From Mesostigma viride (Eukaryota > Streptophyta > Mesostigmatophyceae > Mesostigmatales > Mesostigmataceae), in assembly GCA_009746045.1 (NCBI GenBank), contig RPFO01000041.1, positions 8,716,348 to 8,780,347 of the forward strand: 64,000 bases of DNA, written 5' to 3'. The notes beneath the pieces were generated by a model. It did not search any database, was not told where the DNA came from, and worked only from the letters and a program-made list of their open reading frames with translations. The first letter of the stretch is position 1, and the number at the start of each line of letters is the position of its first letter. A program made the translations under genes and the position numbers. Shown one piece after another: positions 20,411 to 30,754 of the stretch.

Positions 20411-22272
20411 TGACACTTACCACGCAGAAGGGACAACCTCATGACCGCGGAGAAGATAACATTCCGTCCCTCCTGTTGCGATTGCAAAGGGGAGAAAGAA
20501 TAGTAGTGATGTAAGGAATGAATTCCAGTGCAAAATTAGGAAAATACCTTCAATAACAAAGCTAGTAAGTAGGCAAGGTAATTAAAAAGTAGGTAGCAAA
20601 CTGATGACAACATGCACATACTCACGCATGGACCAACCAAGTTAGTATCTAATCTACTATGTGGCTTATGAGGAAGCACCATGAAACATTTGACCTTACT
20701 GGCTTCATCAGAACACGTCTAGATGCTTTTCCTTTGCAAAGATAGTCGCAATTGACGCTTGGGGCTTGCATGGGATTCAGGTCTGCATGGACGTGCTTTG
20801 ACAACAAACGGGCATGTACGCACAAAAATGCCCAAGGACGGTACTTCATGATGGTCATCTTCATGAAATTGACCACGCATGTAAGAGGACAAGAAATCAA
20901 GTATTCAGAGTTCATGCTATACTAAGAAACCAGCTTTTGCTCAGAATGCCGCTTTTGCGGTCTATGGGCCTTCCAATGCAAACTGCCAAGCAATTCTCAT
21001 AAGTATCCTTGCTCAGCTACGCAGTTGCTCATTTTCCCGGCTCCATTCCTCTTCGATCACAGCCTGTCCATGACGGCCTTGTAGGTTTTGGATAGCTCCA
21101 GAATCTCGCTCTGTTTATTCTCCGTTACTTATGTCACTCACATGTCGTCGCTACTAGAACCGCTTCTAGTGCGGTTCTCGCTGCCACCCCTGCTGCCACA
21201 CCTGCAGCGCTTGTTATTCGGTGGTTGCATTCATTGGTTACGTATGGAAATCGGTTGCCCCATCGCTCGAGCTAGCGTGTATGTGCCCTCACTGCCCGCT
21301 AGCCCCAGCACTGACTTGACTGCGAACAACGGCTAGGGCTACGTCAGACGCGTTTTTTTGAATTTGCGCAAAAAAAAAGATTGCGACTAGGTCACATCCG
21401 TAGCCAGCGGCAGGCGGAATGTCTCGAGTGATTCCAGCCAAGCGATCTTCCGTATTGTCATGACATCTTACCTTTCCACTGGTTACTACTTGTCTCAAAG
21501 CCTTTTAGAACGGTCGGAGCCGCAAACTGCCGATAAATTTACAGGTACAGTAACTAGTATTCACCAATGAAAGCCACAGGCATTTAAAAAACCGCCGTCC
21601 TGCCAGACCCTAGAAAACGCTTGGTCCTGCCTTTGCCGGACAACCATTGGAGCAGGTTATAAAGTGCGACAACGATTTCTGATTGTTGGCTGACAGACTG
21701 ACAGCCGACAATTATTAACGCAAAGTCACTAAAGCAATTAGGCAGTGAGAACATTCTACAAAAGAGCTCTTAGTTCGGGCTTTATATAAGTAGTACCTGC
21801 CTGTTAAAAATTGGAACAAGGATACGGTTCCGGCATCCGTTTATTCCGAAGCCGGTACGGGCAAGGCTAGGGAACCGGCGTGGGAATAAACTGAACTGAA
21901 CATAACTGAAATAAAGGCCGTTATGATGCCGTGAAATAGCCGCATGACGACAGTGCCGTTCCAAACTTTCAACTTCGCGCCCTACCTCTCTTAACCGTTA
22001 CCTGGTAGACCGTTGGTCCAACGAGCGAAAAATTTAGAAAGGTTGCGATTAGGCAACGCGACCTTGCACCTAGCCGCACCCATGAACGCCTTCAGCAGCC
22101 ATGGTAGGCAACACAACCCTGCACCTAGCCGCACCATTCCATAAACGCCTTCATCAGCCATGTTAGGCCGGAATAGACACGGCATTTCCACTTTGGGTCT
22201 CGCACTAGTCAAGTCACTTGCTCAGATAGAAAGCAATGGATCACGCAAAACCAGGAGCCACGCCTCCCCACG
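20411..22272. other. Interior of inner CACTA, no gene recognised
   Basis: No ORF above about 90 codons and no transposase motif. A pair of similar 60-70-bp segments (CCTTGCACCTAGCCGCACC...AACGCCTTCA.CAGCCATG) lies tandemly at about 22,060-22,165. The rest shows nothing recognisable. Confidence 0.5.
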
Positions 22273-23268
22273 ATGATTACGGCGGCGGTGTGTGGCATGG
22301 AGCCTGCTTGTGACGAGCATGACTCAATCCACATCAATGGCAGCAATTACCGAACTGCAGTCGCCGACCTTCGACAAACTGTTCGCCATCGCAACTCGGG
22401 AGTAATGGTTTATGGTAAAGAGGGGGTTAGGTATGGCCGCATCACACACATTCTGCATAGTTTCCTCCGTGCCCCGACGGAAGGATGGAGTAGGCAAGTT
22501 CTTTTAAAGGTCGCTCTGTTTGATGTCGGTTCTGTGAAAGAGCTCCCTTTAGAGGGATTGACGCTTATACCTTTAGGGGAGCGAGCGCCCAAGCAGGATG
22601 CTTTAGTCCTTCCCGGGAGTGTATGTTCAGTTGGTTTTGTAGTTGATCCAGAGTATGCACCTGAGATAGCCATCGTGCACTGTAAATTGCCGTGGCAAAT
22701 GGTAAAGGAAACGTGTAGTGCAGCCCAGCATGTATTATCCCGTGCTGCAGGTGCTCAGCTGAGAACCACAGACGTGTATGCTGATATGAACCTGCAGCGC
22801 AAGGTGACACTGTGTGTTAAGCGAAGAGACATGACAACACGAGGTCGTTCACAAGGTAATCGCACTGCACCCATAGATCCACAAGCAACCACTGCACGCA
22901 TGGCTGCGGAGCCACAAGCAACCACTGCACCTAATCGCTCACGTGGCAAGCGCACTGTTGGCACATTGGTAGAACCACAAGCAACCACTGCACCAAGCCG
23001 CTCGCGTGGCAAGCGCACTGCGGACACATTGGTAGAAACACACACAGCCGCTGCACCAAACCGCTCGCGTGGCAAGAGCATTGCTGGCAAGTCCATGGCA
23101 GCGGCTAGTGGCAGCGCATCAAGCCCTGATGACATTGCTAGTGATTTGTCGCTGAGCAGCGACGGTGAGGCATGCATTCCCACACAAAGGAGAAGTGAGA
23201 GGCAACGTGTGGTAGTAAATTATGCGGACTCTGACAGTGCTGCATACACTGATGAGGAGTGGGATTGA
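22273..23268 (+). pseudogene. Last-exon remnant of a CACTA transposase (DUF4216-like)
   Basis: 331 codons homologous to exon 6 of the outer transposase: CDEHDSIHINGSNYRT, RHRNSGVMV, YGRITHIL, LLKVALFD, LPGSVCSVGFVVDPEYAPEIAIVH and LPWQ align with the corresponding stretch there. Both tails then diverge; here the tail has four Ala-Thr-Thr-Ala-Pro-x-Arg-Ser-Arg-Gly-Lys-type repeats where the other has GRRQPAAENAAD repeats. No upstream exons (zinc finger, catalytic core) are found in the element, so it is an orphan fragment, even though its frame is open. Confidence 0.7.
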
Positions 23269-23439
23269 TTATATTCCTAATATAATGTAATGATGGATTG
23301 ATGTAACTTGTTGTGTGCTTGTCACACTTATATTTATTTATTTCCAATGAACATGTGTGTCAACTGCATCATTTCTGCATCCACATATATTGCATAAGTG
23401 TCCTGTCTTCATGCACTTGAGAGTTCTCAAGTGTCATGC

Positions 23440-23832
23440 TCAGTGTCCTGATTTTCCTGATTTTTTGTGCCATGCTAAGTGTCCTGATTTTCCTGATTTT
23501 TTGTGCTGTTAAGTGTCCTGATTTTCCTGATTTTTTCTGATTCAGCGGGTTTTCTCAGGATCTCAGGATTTCTCAGGATTTTTTTACGAATCTCAGTGTT
23601 TCTCAGTGTTTCGCGAGACGCATCTCAGGCACTTCTCAAGATTCTCAAGAGGAAGTCCTGATATAAATCAGGAATCCTGAGAAAAGTCTCAGGGTTTCTC
23701 AGGATTTCTCCTGAAATCCCAAGAAAAAATCAGGAAATCTCAGGAAATCCTGAGAAAATCTCAGGAATCCTGAGAAAAATCTCAGGAAATCTCAGGATCC
23801 TGAGAAAAATCTCAGAACCCGACTTCCTAGTG
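23440..23832. repeat. Right subterminal repeats of inner CACTA
   Basis: Three copies of AGTGTCCTGATTTTCCTGA followed by dense CTCAGGATTT and AATCCTGAGAAA repeats up to the terminal GACTTCCTAGTG. Confidence 0.8.
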
Positions 23833-24123
23833 CACCCCATTTATTGATGCATGCCAGCACCCCACCCCATTTATTGATGCATGCCAGCACCCCACCACCA
23901 CCATTTACGCATGCCAGCACCCCACCCCATTTATTGATGCATGCCAGCACCCCACCACCACCATCTACGCATGCCAGCACCCCACCCCATTTATTGATGC
24001 ATGCCAGCACCCCACCCCATTTATTGATGCATGCCAGCACCACACCCCATGTATTGATGCATGCCAGCACCCCACCACCACCATCTACGCATGCCAGCAC
24101 CCGACCCCATTTATTTATGTAGT
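23833..24123. repeat. 30-bp minisatellite, right block
   Basis: Ten units continuing the array interrupted at 18,860. Here the canonical unit alternates with a variant containing CCACCACCATCTACGCATGC, a higher-order pattern that is rare in the left blocks. Confidence 0.9.
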
Positions 24124-24540
24124 TGCACACTCTCACGCACCCACCCACGCACACACGCCTGCAAGCAGCCAGCAGCCCACCCATGCCCACCAACCAGCGC
24201 ATGCGTACGCACACACACACACACATGTCACACACACACATGCACACACACACACACACACACACAACTGCACGCACACGCACACGCACGCACGGCACCT
24301 AGCTGCACTTTCGATCTCACGCACCCATGCACCCACGCACGCACGCCTGCACGCAGCCATCAAACCACACATCAAGCCACGCCTGCACAAACGCACACAT
24401 GCACAACTGCACGCACACGCACACGCACACGCACACGCACACGCACACACACACGCACGCACACCTAGCTGCACACTCTCATGCACCCATCCACGCACGC
24501 ACACCTAGCTGCACGCGCTCACACACTCACGCAATGCATG
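24124..24540. repeat. CA/CG-rich microsatellite tract
   Basis: Compound (CACACG)n, (CA)n and (ACGC)n repeats with two larger similar segments (GCACCTAGCTGCAC and ACGCACGCACACCTAGC). Cys/Val-rich ORFs here are spurious. Confidence 0.9.
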
Positions 24541-25050
24541 GCAGCATGCCCACCTTCTATATCATTCTTGGAATATTTATCATGTTGCATAATATGGCAT
24601 AAGAACTTGTTATCATGTTTGTAAATGTAACTCCTTTCTTATTTGTGCTTTCTTTCATTGGGATGACTTGATGCAGATTGCGGAGCATGCAAGCTCGAAG
24701 AGAAGACGTACGCATCAATATTGAGTGAAACAATCGTTGCTGGTGGACTCTGGCATGCCAGCCGTTATATGGCCATGAGCCATCAGCTATAGCAGTCCAG
24801 AAATCGGATGCTCGAGCAATTTGATGAGTCGATGTTTTATATTTTGATTGTATTGAAACGATGAGTCACGCAATGCCACAATGAAACATTAGTTTATTAC
24901 TAAATCAAACAGCGTGATGCCATGAATGCCACGCCTAAAACCACAAGATGTGCTAATCACGTGTATTTATATCATGAATTAATTGTTGCATTCATTGCAT
25001 TATGCTGTTATCTTTGTTAGAATACACATTTAATTCTGGCAACAGCATGC
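24541..25050. other. Outer CACTA, right interior, no gene recognised
   Basis: AT-rich, no ORF of note, no recognisable motif. Confidence 0.5.
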
Positions 25051-25418
25051 CTGAGAATATGCCCTGAGATTTTCAGCGCCTGAGAAAATGCCCCGAGATT
25101 TTCAGCCTGAGAAAATGCCCTGAGATTTTCAGCCTGAGAAAATGCCCTGAGATTTTCAGCCTGAGAAAAAAAAATCTAAGTGTCCACGTAAAATCTCAGT
25201 TTCCATTTAGCCCTGAGATTTCCTGAGATTTCCTGAGAAAAAGCCAATTTTCTCAGGCCAATCTCAGGAAATCTCAGGTCACTTTCTCAGGAAATCTCAG
25301 GAAATCTCAGGAAATCTCAGGAACGTCTCAGGAAATCTCAGGAAATCTCAGTTTTTTTCTCAGGAAATCTCAGGAAATCTCAGGAAATCTCAGTTTTCTC
25401 AGTAGCGAGTTCCTAGTG
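25051..25418. repeat. Right subterminal repeats of outer CACTA
   Basis: Four tandem ATGCCCTGAGATTTTCAGCCTGAGAAA units followed by many GGAAATCTCA repeats in inverted orientation to the left end, closing with GAGTTCCTAGTG. Confidence 0.85.
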
Positions 25419-25664
25419 ATGCGGTCGACCGGTCTAAGGGCGGCGCCTAGGGCCGGCGCCACCTAGGCCCCAGTCCGGGGCCTTATCCGGGTCGGTACGG
25501 ACAGCTAGCCTGTCCCACGGTTACGGCTAACCGGATAGGCTTTGCTGGCTAAGACATAAATTAAACCAGTGGTTGGCCAGCTCCGACAGCAGTTCTCTGT
25601 GTTCACCTTCTCACAAGCTCAACGTGACCGACCGCCATAGCTTAGCCGGTCGGGGGCTTTAACT
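25419..25664 (+). repeat. Second part of interrupted family-A 3' LTR
   Basis: Continues the LTR broken at 7,619. It matches, inverted, 51,734-51,978 and ends in CTTTAACT, the mirror of the AGTT start expected of this family. Confidence 0.85.
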
Positions 25665-27095
25665 TCAACCGCCTCATCATCCCAGACGGCAAATTGTTTA
25701 ACCCGGCCGACGCCGTGCTCGGGTGCGCCCGCCCTCAACTCCAGCACACCATTCTCAACTCCCTTCTCATGCGCTCTGATGGCGAGATCTGTGCTCCATC
25801 CATCTCCGCACCCACACTCCGTTCCATCCTTACGGAAGCCTTCCAGCAGCACGTGACCCCCCTTGCTGCCGATGTGGCAGCAATGGGAGGCACGCTGGCT
25901 ACTGAGCTCCCTCACCTTTCCACCACCGTCGCCTCCACCTCCACTGCCATATTTCCGCCTCCACTGCCGACATCAAGGCCCAGCTCCTCCACCTCGACAA
26001 GCGCCTCCACGCCACCGCCACCGCCCTTGAGTGCTTGCACGACACCGCAGGCCTCACAGCCCAGGCGGTGAAGGACATCGCTGCCCAGCCGGCATCTGCT
26101 GGCCCGGCCAGCGATGCTCCCTCCACCTGGGCGGACTTGCTTAAGCACCACACCACCTCCACCACCTCCACCATCGCGGCACAGCTCAAGCAACAAGCAC
26201 TCGACCTTCGTGAGGAGGCCAACATCACCCAGCGCAGCCACAATGTCCTCGTCAAGCACTTCGACCAGCCGGCAGATGAGACCTCCACGAATCTTCTCAC
26301 GGCATTTAAGCGCGACATTCTTGCCCCCATGCAACTCACTGGTGAGCTGCGGATGTCGGCTGTCCGCCTCCCCCGCGCGCGGGGTAAGGCTGGCCCGGCA
26401 CCTGTGCTCCTCACCTTCAAGTACATGGCGGACAAGCTGTCACGCCGCAAGAAGCTCTCGCGGACTCGCTTCACGCTGGACGACAACTACGACCTGACCC
26501 TGGCCCAGCAACAGCGGCGACGCGAGCTATGGCCGACCTGCCTTCAGCTCCGGCCGAGCGCAGGGGGGAAACCGGTATACTGGAGGGGGGCGGTCATCCA
26601 CGTTGACCACAAGCCCTGCATGGCAGGCACCTCCTGCCACCCCAGCAACCTCAGTCTAGGGAATATATAACAGTAGTGTGGATTAGTCAGGCTTAGCCTA
26701 GCATGTGGCCTACGCGCATGTGCGCCCATCATGGCCCCCATGGACTACGCCTAGCTTCAGAATTTAGCCAAGCCATGACTATATAATGGGAACCCCATGG
26801 ATGTTGCATTAAGCATTTAGCCACGCTCTGCCTATGCAGAGAGTCGCTCTCTGTTGAGAAGCCATGCCCTAGCTCTTGTATAGCCATGATGATCTCCCCC
26901 CCATGACGGGCCTTACGTGAGCTCCGAGACATCATGGTGGTGCAGGTGCCCTTGGTGCACCTAGAGCAAGTGTCGTTTACATTCCCACCCTTGCAGGAAG
27001 TAGCCCAGAATGTATTAAAAGCCATATGCCCCTTCTCTGGGATATGTGCTACATATACTCCCAACGGAGTTATGTTCCTTTTTAATGAATACATT
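25665..27095 (+). pseudogene. ORF1-only LINE-like element, copy 2 (5' truncated, frameshifted)
   Basis: The frame with KLFNPADAVLGCARP and HVTPLAADVAAMGGTL runs to about 25,960, then shifts to the frame with TAGLTAQAVKDIAAQPAS and LTLAQQQRRRELWPTCLQLR, ending at 26,670. Both stretches align with the intact ORF1 at 16.3-17.7 kb. Its 3' UTR (26.9-27.09 kb: GGTGCACCTAGAGCAAG, TACTCCCAACGGAGTTATG) matches that of copy 1, again with no RT between ORF and 3' end. The N-terminus is cut off at the family-A LTR end. Confidence 0.75.
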
Positions 27096-27750
27096 CATCC
27101 ATCATTCACGTGCCTCCCTCGGGAGAGTCATAGGGTACCAACTTTTGAGTACGGATGTACATAGTTTCATCCCTGTTTGATGCACAGCAATTAAGAAGGG
27201 GGCATGGGACCCCCATTCTCTCGTTGCACCTTGATAGGCAGGCCACTGGTTCAGTTTAATAACTGCTCACTGGGAGAGTCTAGCAACTACTGTGGGTGCA
27301 AAGCTTCGACATAGCAAAAGCATAGCTCGGATGCAGTAGGGCTGCCATATTAAGTAATCAATTCAGCAAGTGCTCCCGTTTGGGAGTCACGGAGCACCAA
27401 AGTGCTTTCAATCCCTATGTGTGCACAACGGGAAGGGCAGGGACCACCCTCTTCCATCATGCCACTGGCATGCCACAGGGTGCACAATCGGACCCGACGA
27501 AACGATATCTGGCATCCCAGTGTGGGTGCAGCAAGACCCGTGTGAGCTTTGCATGGCTGTGGTGGCGTGAGCGAACGCGCGATGCAAGGCAGGGCATAGC
27601 GCTAGGCTGGCGATGGGGAAACTAGAGCAACTGGCTACAGACTGTAGAGCAAGGCTAGGCCGTCTACCGTGCATTATCATGGCACATTTTGGCAGTACTG
27701 TGGCTATAAGACAAGGCCTCAGCTACAATGGCTACAAGGCTACAAGCTAC
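27096..27750. other. No gene recognised
   Basis: Contains an imperfect inverted GTGCTCC..GGAGCAC pair near 27,370-27,395 and otherwise nothing supportable. Confidence 0.5.
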
Positions 27751-29063
27751 AAGGGCTTATCTAGTCCGCGGGGGGCGCCCACATCTCGTGGTTGATCATC
27801 AAGTCCCCGCCCCTGAGTCCAGTAGACCTTTGCCTTCTTTGGGTCTTGCTAAGTTGCGGAGGTCGATCTTCTGGCCACAGGTCGCGTTGCTGCTGCTGCT
27901 GAGCGGGGGCCGTCAGGTCGTCGTCCAGTGTCCAGGGAAGGTCGTGCAACCTCTAGCGACGAGAGAGGAACCGCCGCTTATCCTCACTATAGTATGGAGC
28001 AGAAGGTCAGCAGGACTGGTGCATGGGGGAGCCACCTTGTCCCGTGTGTACCTACGTGGGGAAGGCGATGCCCACGCAGCTAGCTCTAGCTCACCTGCCA
28101 GGCCCATGAGGGTAAGAAGCCTGCTCTTGTTGTCCGCCAGAGTGTTGCCGTCTCCCCTGGCTCATGGGGGAAACAACGCAGCACCATGCACTCGGCACTC
28201 GCGGCAGGCGCGATCGGTGGCCTCCCGTTCCTCCGCCTGGCGGTGGGCTTCCATCTCCTGGAGTTTTGAGGCGATGGCGTCCGTGGTCGAGGCGGTCGGC
28301 CGGTTGCTGCATGACTGCAGCAGGTCCGCTGCATAGGAGAGCGGTGGGAGGTCGCTAGCGTCCTGCATGCGGCGGGTGGGCTTGGCTGCGATGGTGGCCG
28401 TCTGCGCCGCGACCACCGGGACCTGCGTGGCTAGAGCCTCGGTGTGGGCGGTGATGGCTTCAAGCTACTAGCTTCTTGATGAGCATGCCGCACTCGCCAA
28501 GCTCTACCTTGCTGATCGAGGCGAGAGAGTGTGAGGGCGCAGCATGCACATCAGAGGCCTGCGCCGCCCTCTGCAGCGCCGTGACTCGTGAGATGAGGTT
28601 GAAGCTTGTGGGCCGGACCTTGGTTTTCGCATTGGAGACCTTGGTCTCCACCGTGTTGAGTGAGTGCCGCGGTCAGCGAATCACGTAATCTTCTCGGCCA
28701 GCGGCCAGGTCACGCATCATTGGCAGCTCCTCCAGCACTGCGCGGACATCGTCCTTGCAGCTCGGAGCCGGTCAAATGGGCTGCTGGGTTCAGGAGCTTA
28801 GCGGAGAGGGCGCGTGAAGTGTGAACCCGTTGAGCTGAAAGAAGCTAAATATGATAGCCTGGCGGTGGGCGATTGGCCCTGGTGGCTTGGTGATACTGTT
28901 CTACTATGTCGACTTTGGCTTTGGGCCCAGAGGGCCCAAAGATTGTAATGCCCGTCCTGTGCTTAATATGTGATGATGGATAGTGGTACAAAATTCTTCC
29001 ACGGTCATGCAGGCTTAGCCACTGAGCGCTGGCGACCTTAAAGTAGCGGTTGCTGGGGATGTA
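27751..29063 (-). pseudogene. Divergent ORF1-like LINE remnant, copy 3
   Basis: On the minus strand, fragments in shifting frames resemble the ORF1 C-terminus: WTLDDDLTAPAQQQQQRDLWP and, after a gap, TGLRGGDLMINHEMWAPP, against LDDDLTLAQQQRRRELWP and VYWKGAAIYVGHKPW of copy 1. Upstream pieces (TATIAAKPTRR, TTDAIASKLQEMEAHRQA) fit the middle region. Multiple frameshifts; more diverged than the other copies. Confidence 0.5.
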
Positions 29064-29068
29064 GTAAC

Positions 29069-29501
29069 AGTTGTGCTCCCGAGTGGCATCTATCCGCCGG
29101 CCGGTAGTCGCCGGCCCGGACGCCAAGTTAGGTGGGCATCAAAGATTGGTGTCTAGATGCTAGTCGGTGCCTAAGCAAGGTACGGAAGCCAGTGCGCGCC
29201 GGGACGGTCAGAGAACCGTCGCCCTCGGTAGCACAGATCCGCTGAGTGCCGGTAGTCTCGGGTTAGAGGCTCGAGCATGCACTATCGGGTAGCCTACCGG
29301 TAGTCTCGGGTTAGAGGCTCGAGCATGCCTTATCGGTTAGCGCCGCGCCGCTGAGCTCCTTGCGGCCTGGCCAGCTGCAAGGGTTCCATAGCAATCAGTG
29401 GCGGCTGCGGGCTCAGCCTCGATCCCACAATCGGTTCCCCAAACAACAAAAATCCCGTCTCCATCGCCGGCGTGCTAGCTAGCGGTGAAGGGCATTCAAC
29501 T
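29069..29501 (+). repeat. 5' LTR of complete family-A element
   Basis: 433 bp, nearly identical to the 3' LTR. Contains two copies of GGTAGTCTCGGGTTAGAGG about 55 bp apart. The primer-binding site should begin at 29,502 (TGTATTCACAACAG); its tRNA partner was not identified. Confidence 0.9.
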
Positions 29502-29548
29502 TGTATTCACAACAGTCAACATTTCCGTTGACCACTTTTTCTGGGCTC

Positions 29549-30754
29549 ATGGCGCGTGGCGCGGAGCGAACGCCAGCTCCAACCCAGGACCAGGGAACGC
29601 ATGCATCAACTCCGGCGGATGGGAGTGGCGCAGCCACTGTGGCGACTGGGCCAGCTGGTGGCTCGGTCAGCACAGCTCCGGGGCAGCAGTCAGCACCAAC
29701 TGCCCGGAACGTTTTCAAGAAAGAAGAGCTGCCAAGTAAGCTGCCCGAAGTTCTGACGCCGTCCGCCGTGGAGGAGTTTATTAACAGCCTGGGCGAGCTC
29801 CGGCAGGACTACAACGAACTGTCCGACGCAGTTTTCCTCACCAAGCTGCGCCGGTCAGAGGTATGCAACGAGGCTACGGGTAATGCGGACGTGCGAGGGG
29901 TCATTATCAACGCCAGCAAAGAGGCGTGGACCTGGCCCGACACAGTGAAGGCCCTGCAAGAGGTGCTCGACACCTCAAGCTTTCCTGACGAGGAAAAGGA
30001 GGGGCAGGCGCTGGTGCGCAACCTGTCGCTTGACCCCAATTACCTCAGCTCGGACATGGCCAGATTCGCGGCCCAGGTCCGGAGCAAGGGTGTCTTGAAG
30101 CACATGAGTAGCGAATATTTACTCAGCGCAGTTCTGGATGCGCTGGGGCTGACGCCAGAGAGCCGTGCCAATGTCAAGGCCGGTCTCGGCATGAAAATTG
30201 CGCTAGCTTCTTCCGTGGTAGTGGGCACCCCGGACGACCAGAAACGGTTCAACGCAGCCATGGCGCACCTCCGAGAGATGTTCAAGGACCGGGGCGGCCC
30301 CAGGCGTAACAACAAGCTGCCGACAGTTGCTCAGGTAAACCCTGTGCCTGCCTCGACCCCGCCAGCAGCTTCTCTGTCGGACTTGACCACTCTTGTTACC
30401 CAGCTGTCCACGACGGTGGCCGACAACGTGGTGCGAATGTTGGGTGGCAAACGCCGAGCTCGCGGTGGTCGGCACAACCAGAACGCGTCCAGCAAACGCG
30501 GGCCGGGAGGCGGTCAGGGCAAGCAGCCTCGACAGGAGGGCGGCGCTGGCAGGCAGCAACAGCAGCAGGGTGGCGTCCCCAAGGAGAAGGTCGTCTGCGA
30601 GCGGTGCACCGGCGTGGGGCACACCGAGGCCAACTGCACGCTGCGGCTGGACCTCGGCAAGGCGACTCGAGTGTGCCGGCGCTGCTGGGCGGTTCGGCTT
30701 CCTGGACACGACCCCAACACATGCCGCGCCCCACGGCCAGCCATGCCCAAGTGA
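29549..30754 (+). CDS. Gag (capsid-nucleocapsid) of family-A retrotransposon
   Basis: About 401 residues from MARGAERTPAP; an upstream in-frame Met at 29,501 lies on the LTR border and is less likely. The N-terminal 60 residues are Pro/Thr/Ala-rich. A helical gag-like region follows (FINSLGELRQDYNELSDAVFLTKLRRS; EAWTWPDTVKALQEVLD; LSSDMARFAAQVRSKGVLKHMSSEYLLSAVLDAL), then a basic Gly/Arg/Gln-rich linker. Two zinc knuckles close the protein: CERCTGVGHTEANC (C-x2-C-x4-H-x4-C) and CRRCWAVRLPGHDPNTC. It forms the particle and packages element RNA. The frame ends at TGA 30,752-30,754, after which pol continues in the same frame. Confidence 0.8.
   Translation: MARGAERTPAPTQDQGTHASTPADGSGAATVATGPAGGSVSTAPGQQSAPTARNVFKKEELPSKLPEVLTPSAVEEFINSLGELRQDYNELSDAVFLTKLRRSEVCNEATGNADVRGVIINASKEAWTWPDTVKALQEVLDTSSFPDEEKEGQALVRNLSLDPNYLSSDMARFAAQVRSKGVLKHMSSEYLLSAVLDALGLTPESRANVKAGLGMKIALASSVVVGTPDDQKRFNAAMAHLREMFKDRGGPRRNNKLPTVAQVNPVPASTPPAASLSDLTTLVTQLSTTVADNVVRMLGGKRRARGGRHNQNASSKRGPGGGQGKQPRQEGGAGRQQQQQGGVPKEKVVCERCTGVGHTEANCTLRLDLGKATRVCRRCWAVRLPGHDPNTCRAPRPAMPK

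Larger units (their letters stand above)
18861..23832 (+). mobile_element. Inner CACTA element, 4,972 bp, deleted, TSD CA
   Basis: Termini CACTAGGAAGTC and GACTTCCTAGTG are perfect 12-bp inverted repeats, with subterminal TGAGATTT-type repeats inside each end. Flanking units of the minisatellite rejoin if one CA is removed (18,859-18,860 and 23,833-23,834). Of the transposase, only the last-exon homologue remains near the right end (22,273-23,268). Related to, but diverged from, the outer element; probably non-autonomous. Confidence 0.88.
7620..25418 (-). mobile_element. Outer CACTA (EnSpm-like) transposon, 17.8 kb, TSD AT
   Basis: The left end is CACTAGGAAGTC and the right end GAGTTCCTAGTG, inverted repeats with one mismatch in 12. 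Arrays of short TGAGATTTCC/GAAATCTCA subterminal repeats in both orientations lie inside each end, as in known CACTA elements. The dinucleotide AT is duplicated (7,618-7,619 and 25,419-25,420). The unoccupied site survives in the inverted LTR copy at 51,970-51,990, where AT occurs once (51,977-51,978). The element carries its own TNP2-like transposase, two accessory ORFs and a minisatellite, and later received an ORF1-only LINE-like element and a second CACTA element. Confidence 0.9.

Noticed and set aside
15389-24298. Long ORFs of 130-350 codons through the 30-bp repeats on both strands (repeating ACQHPTPFID, HASTPPHLLM, KWGGVLACIN, GVGCWHASIN)
   Set aside because: The 30-bp period is a multiple of three and the unit lacks stops in several frames, so all frames stay open together; no start context, domain or conservation bias favours one.
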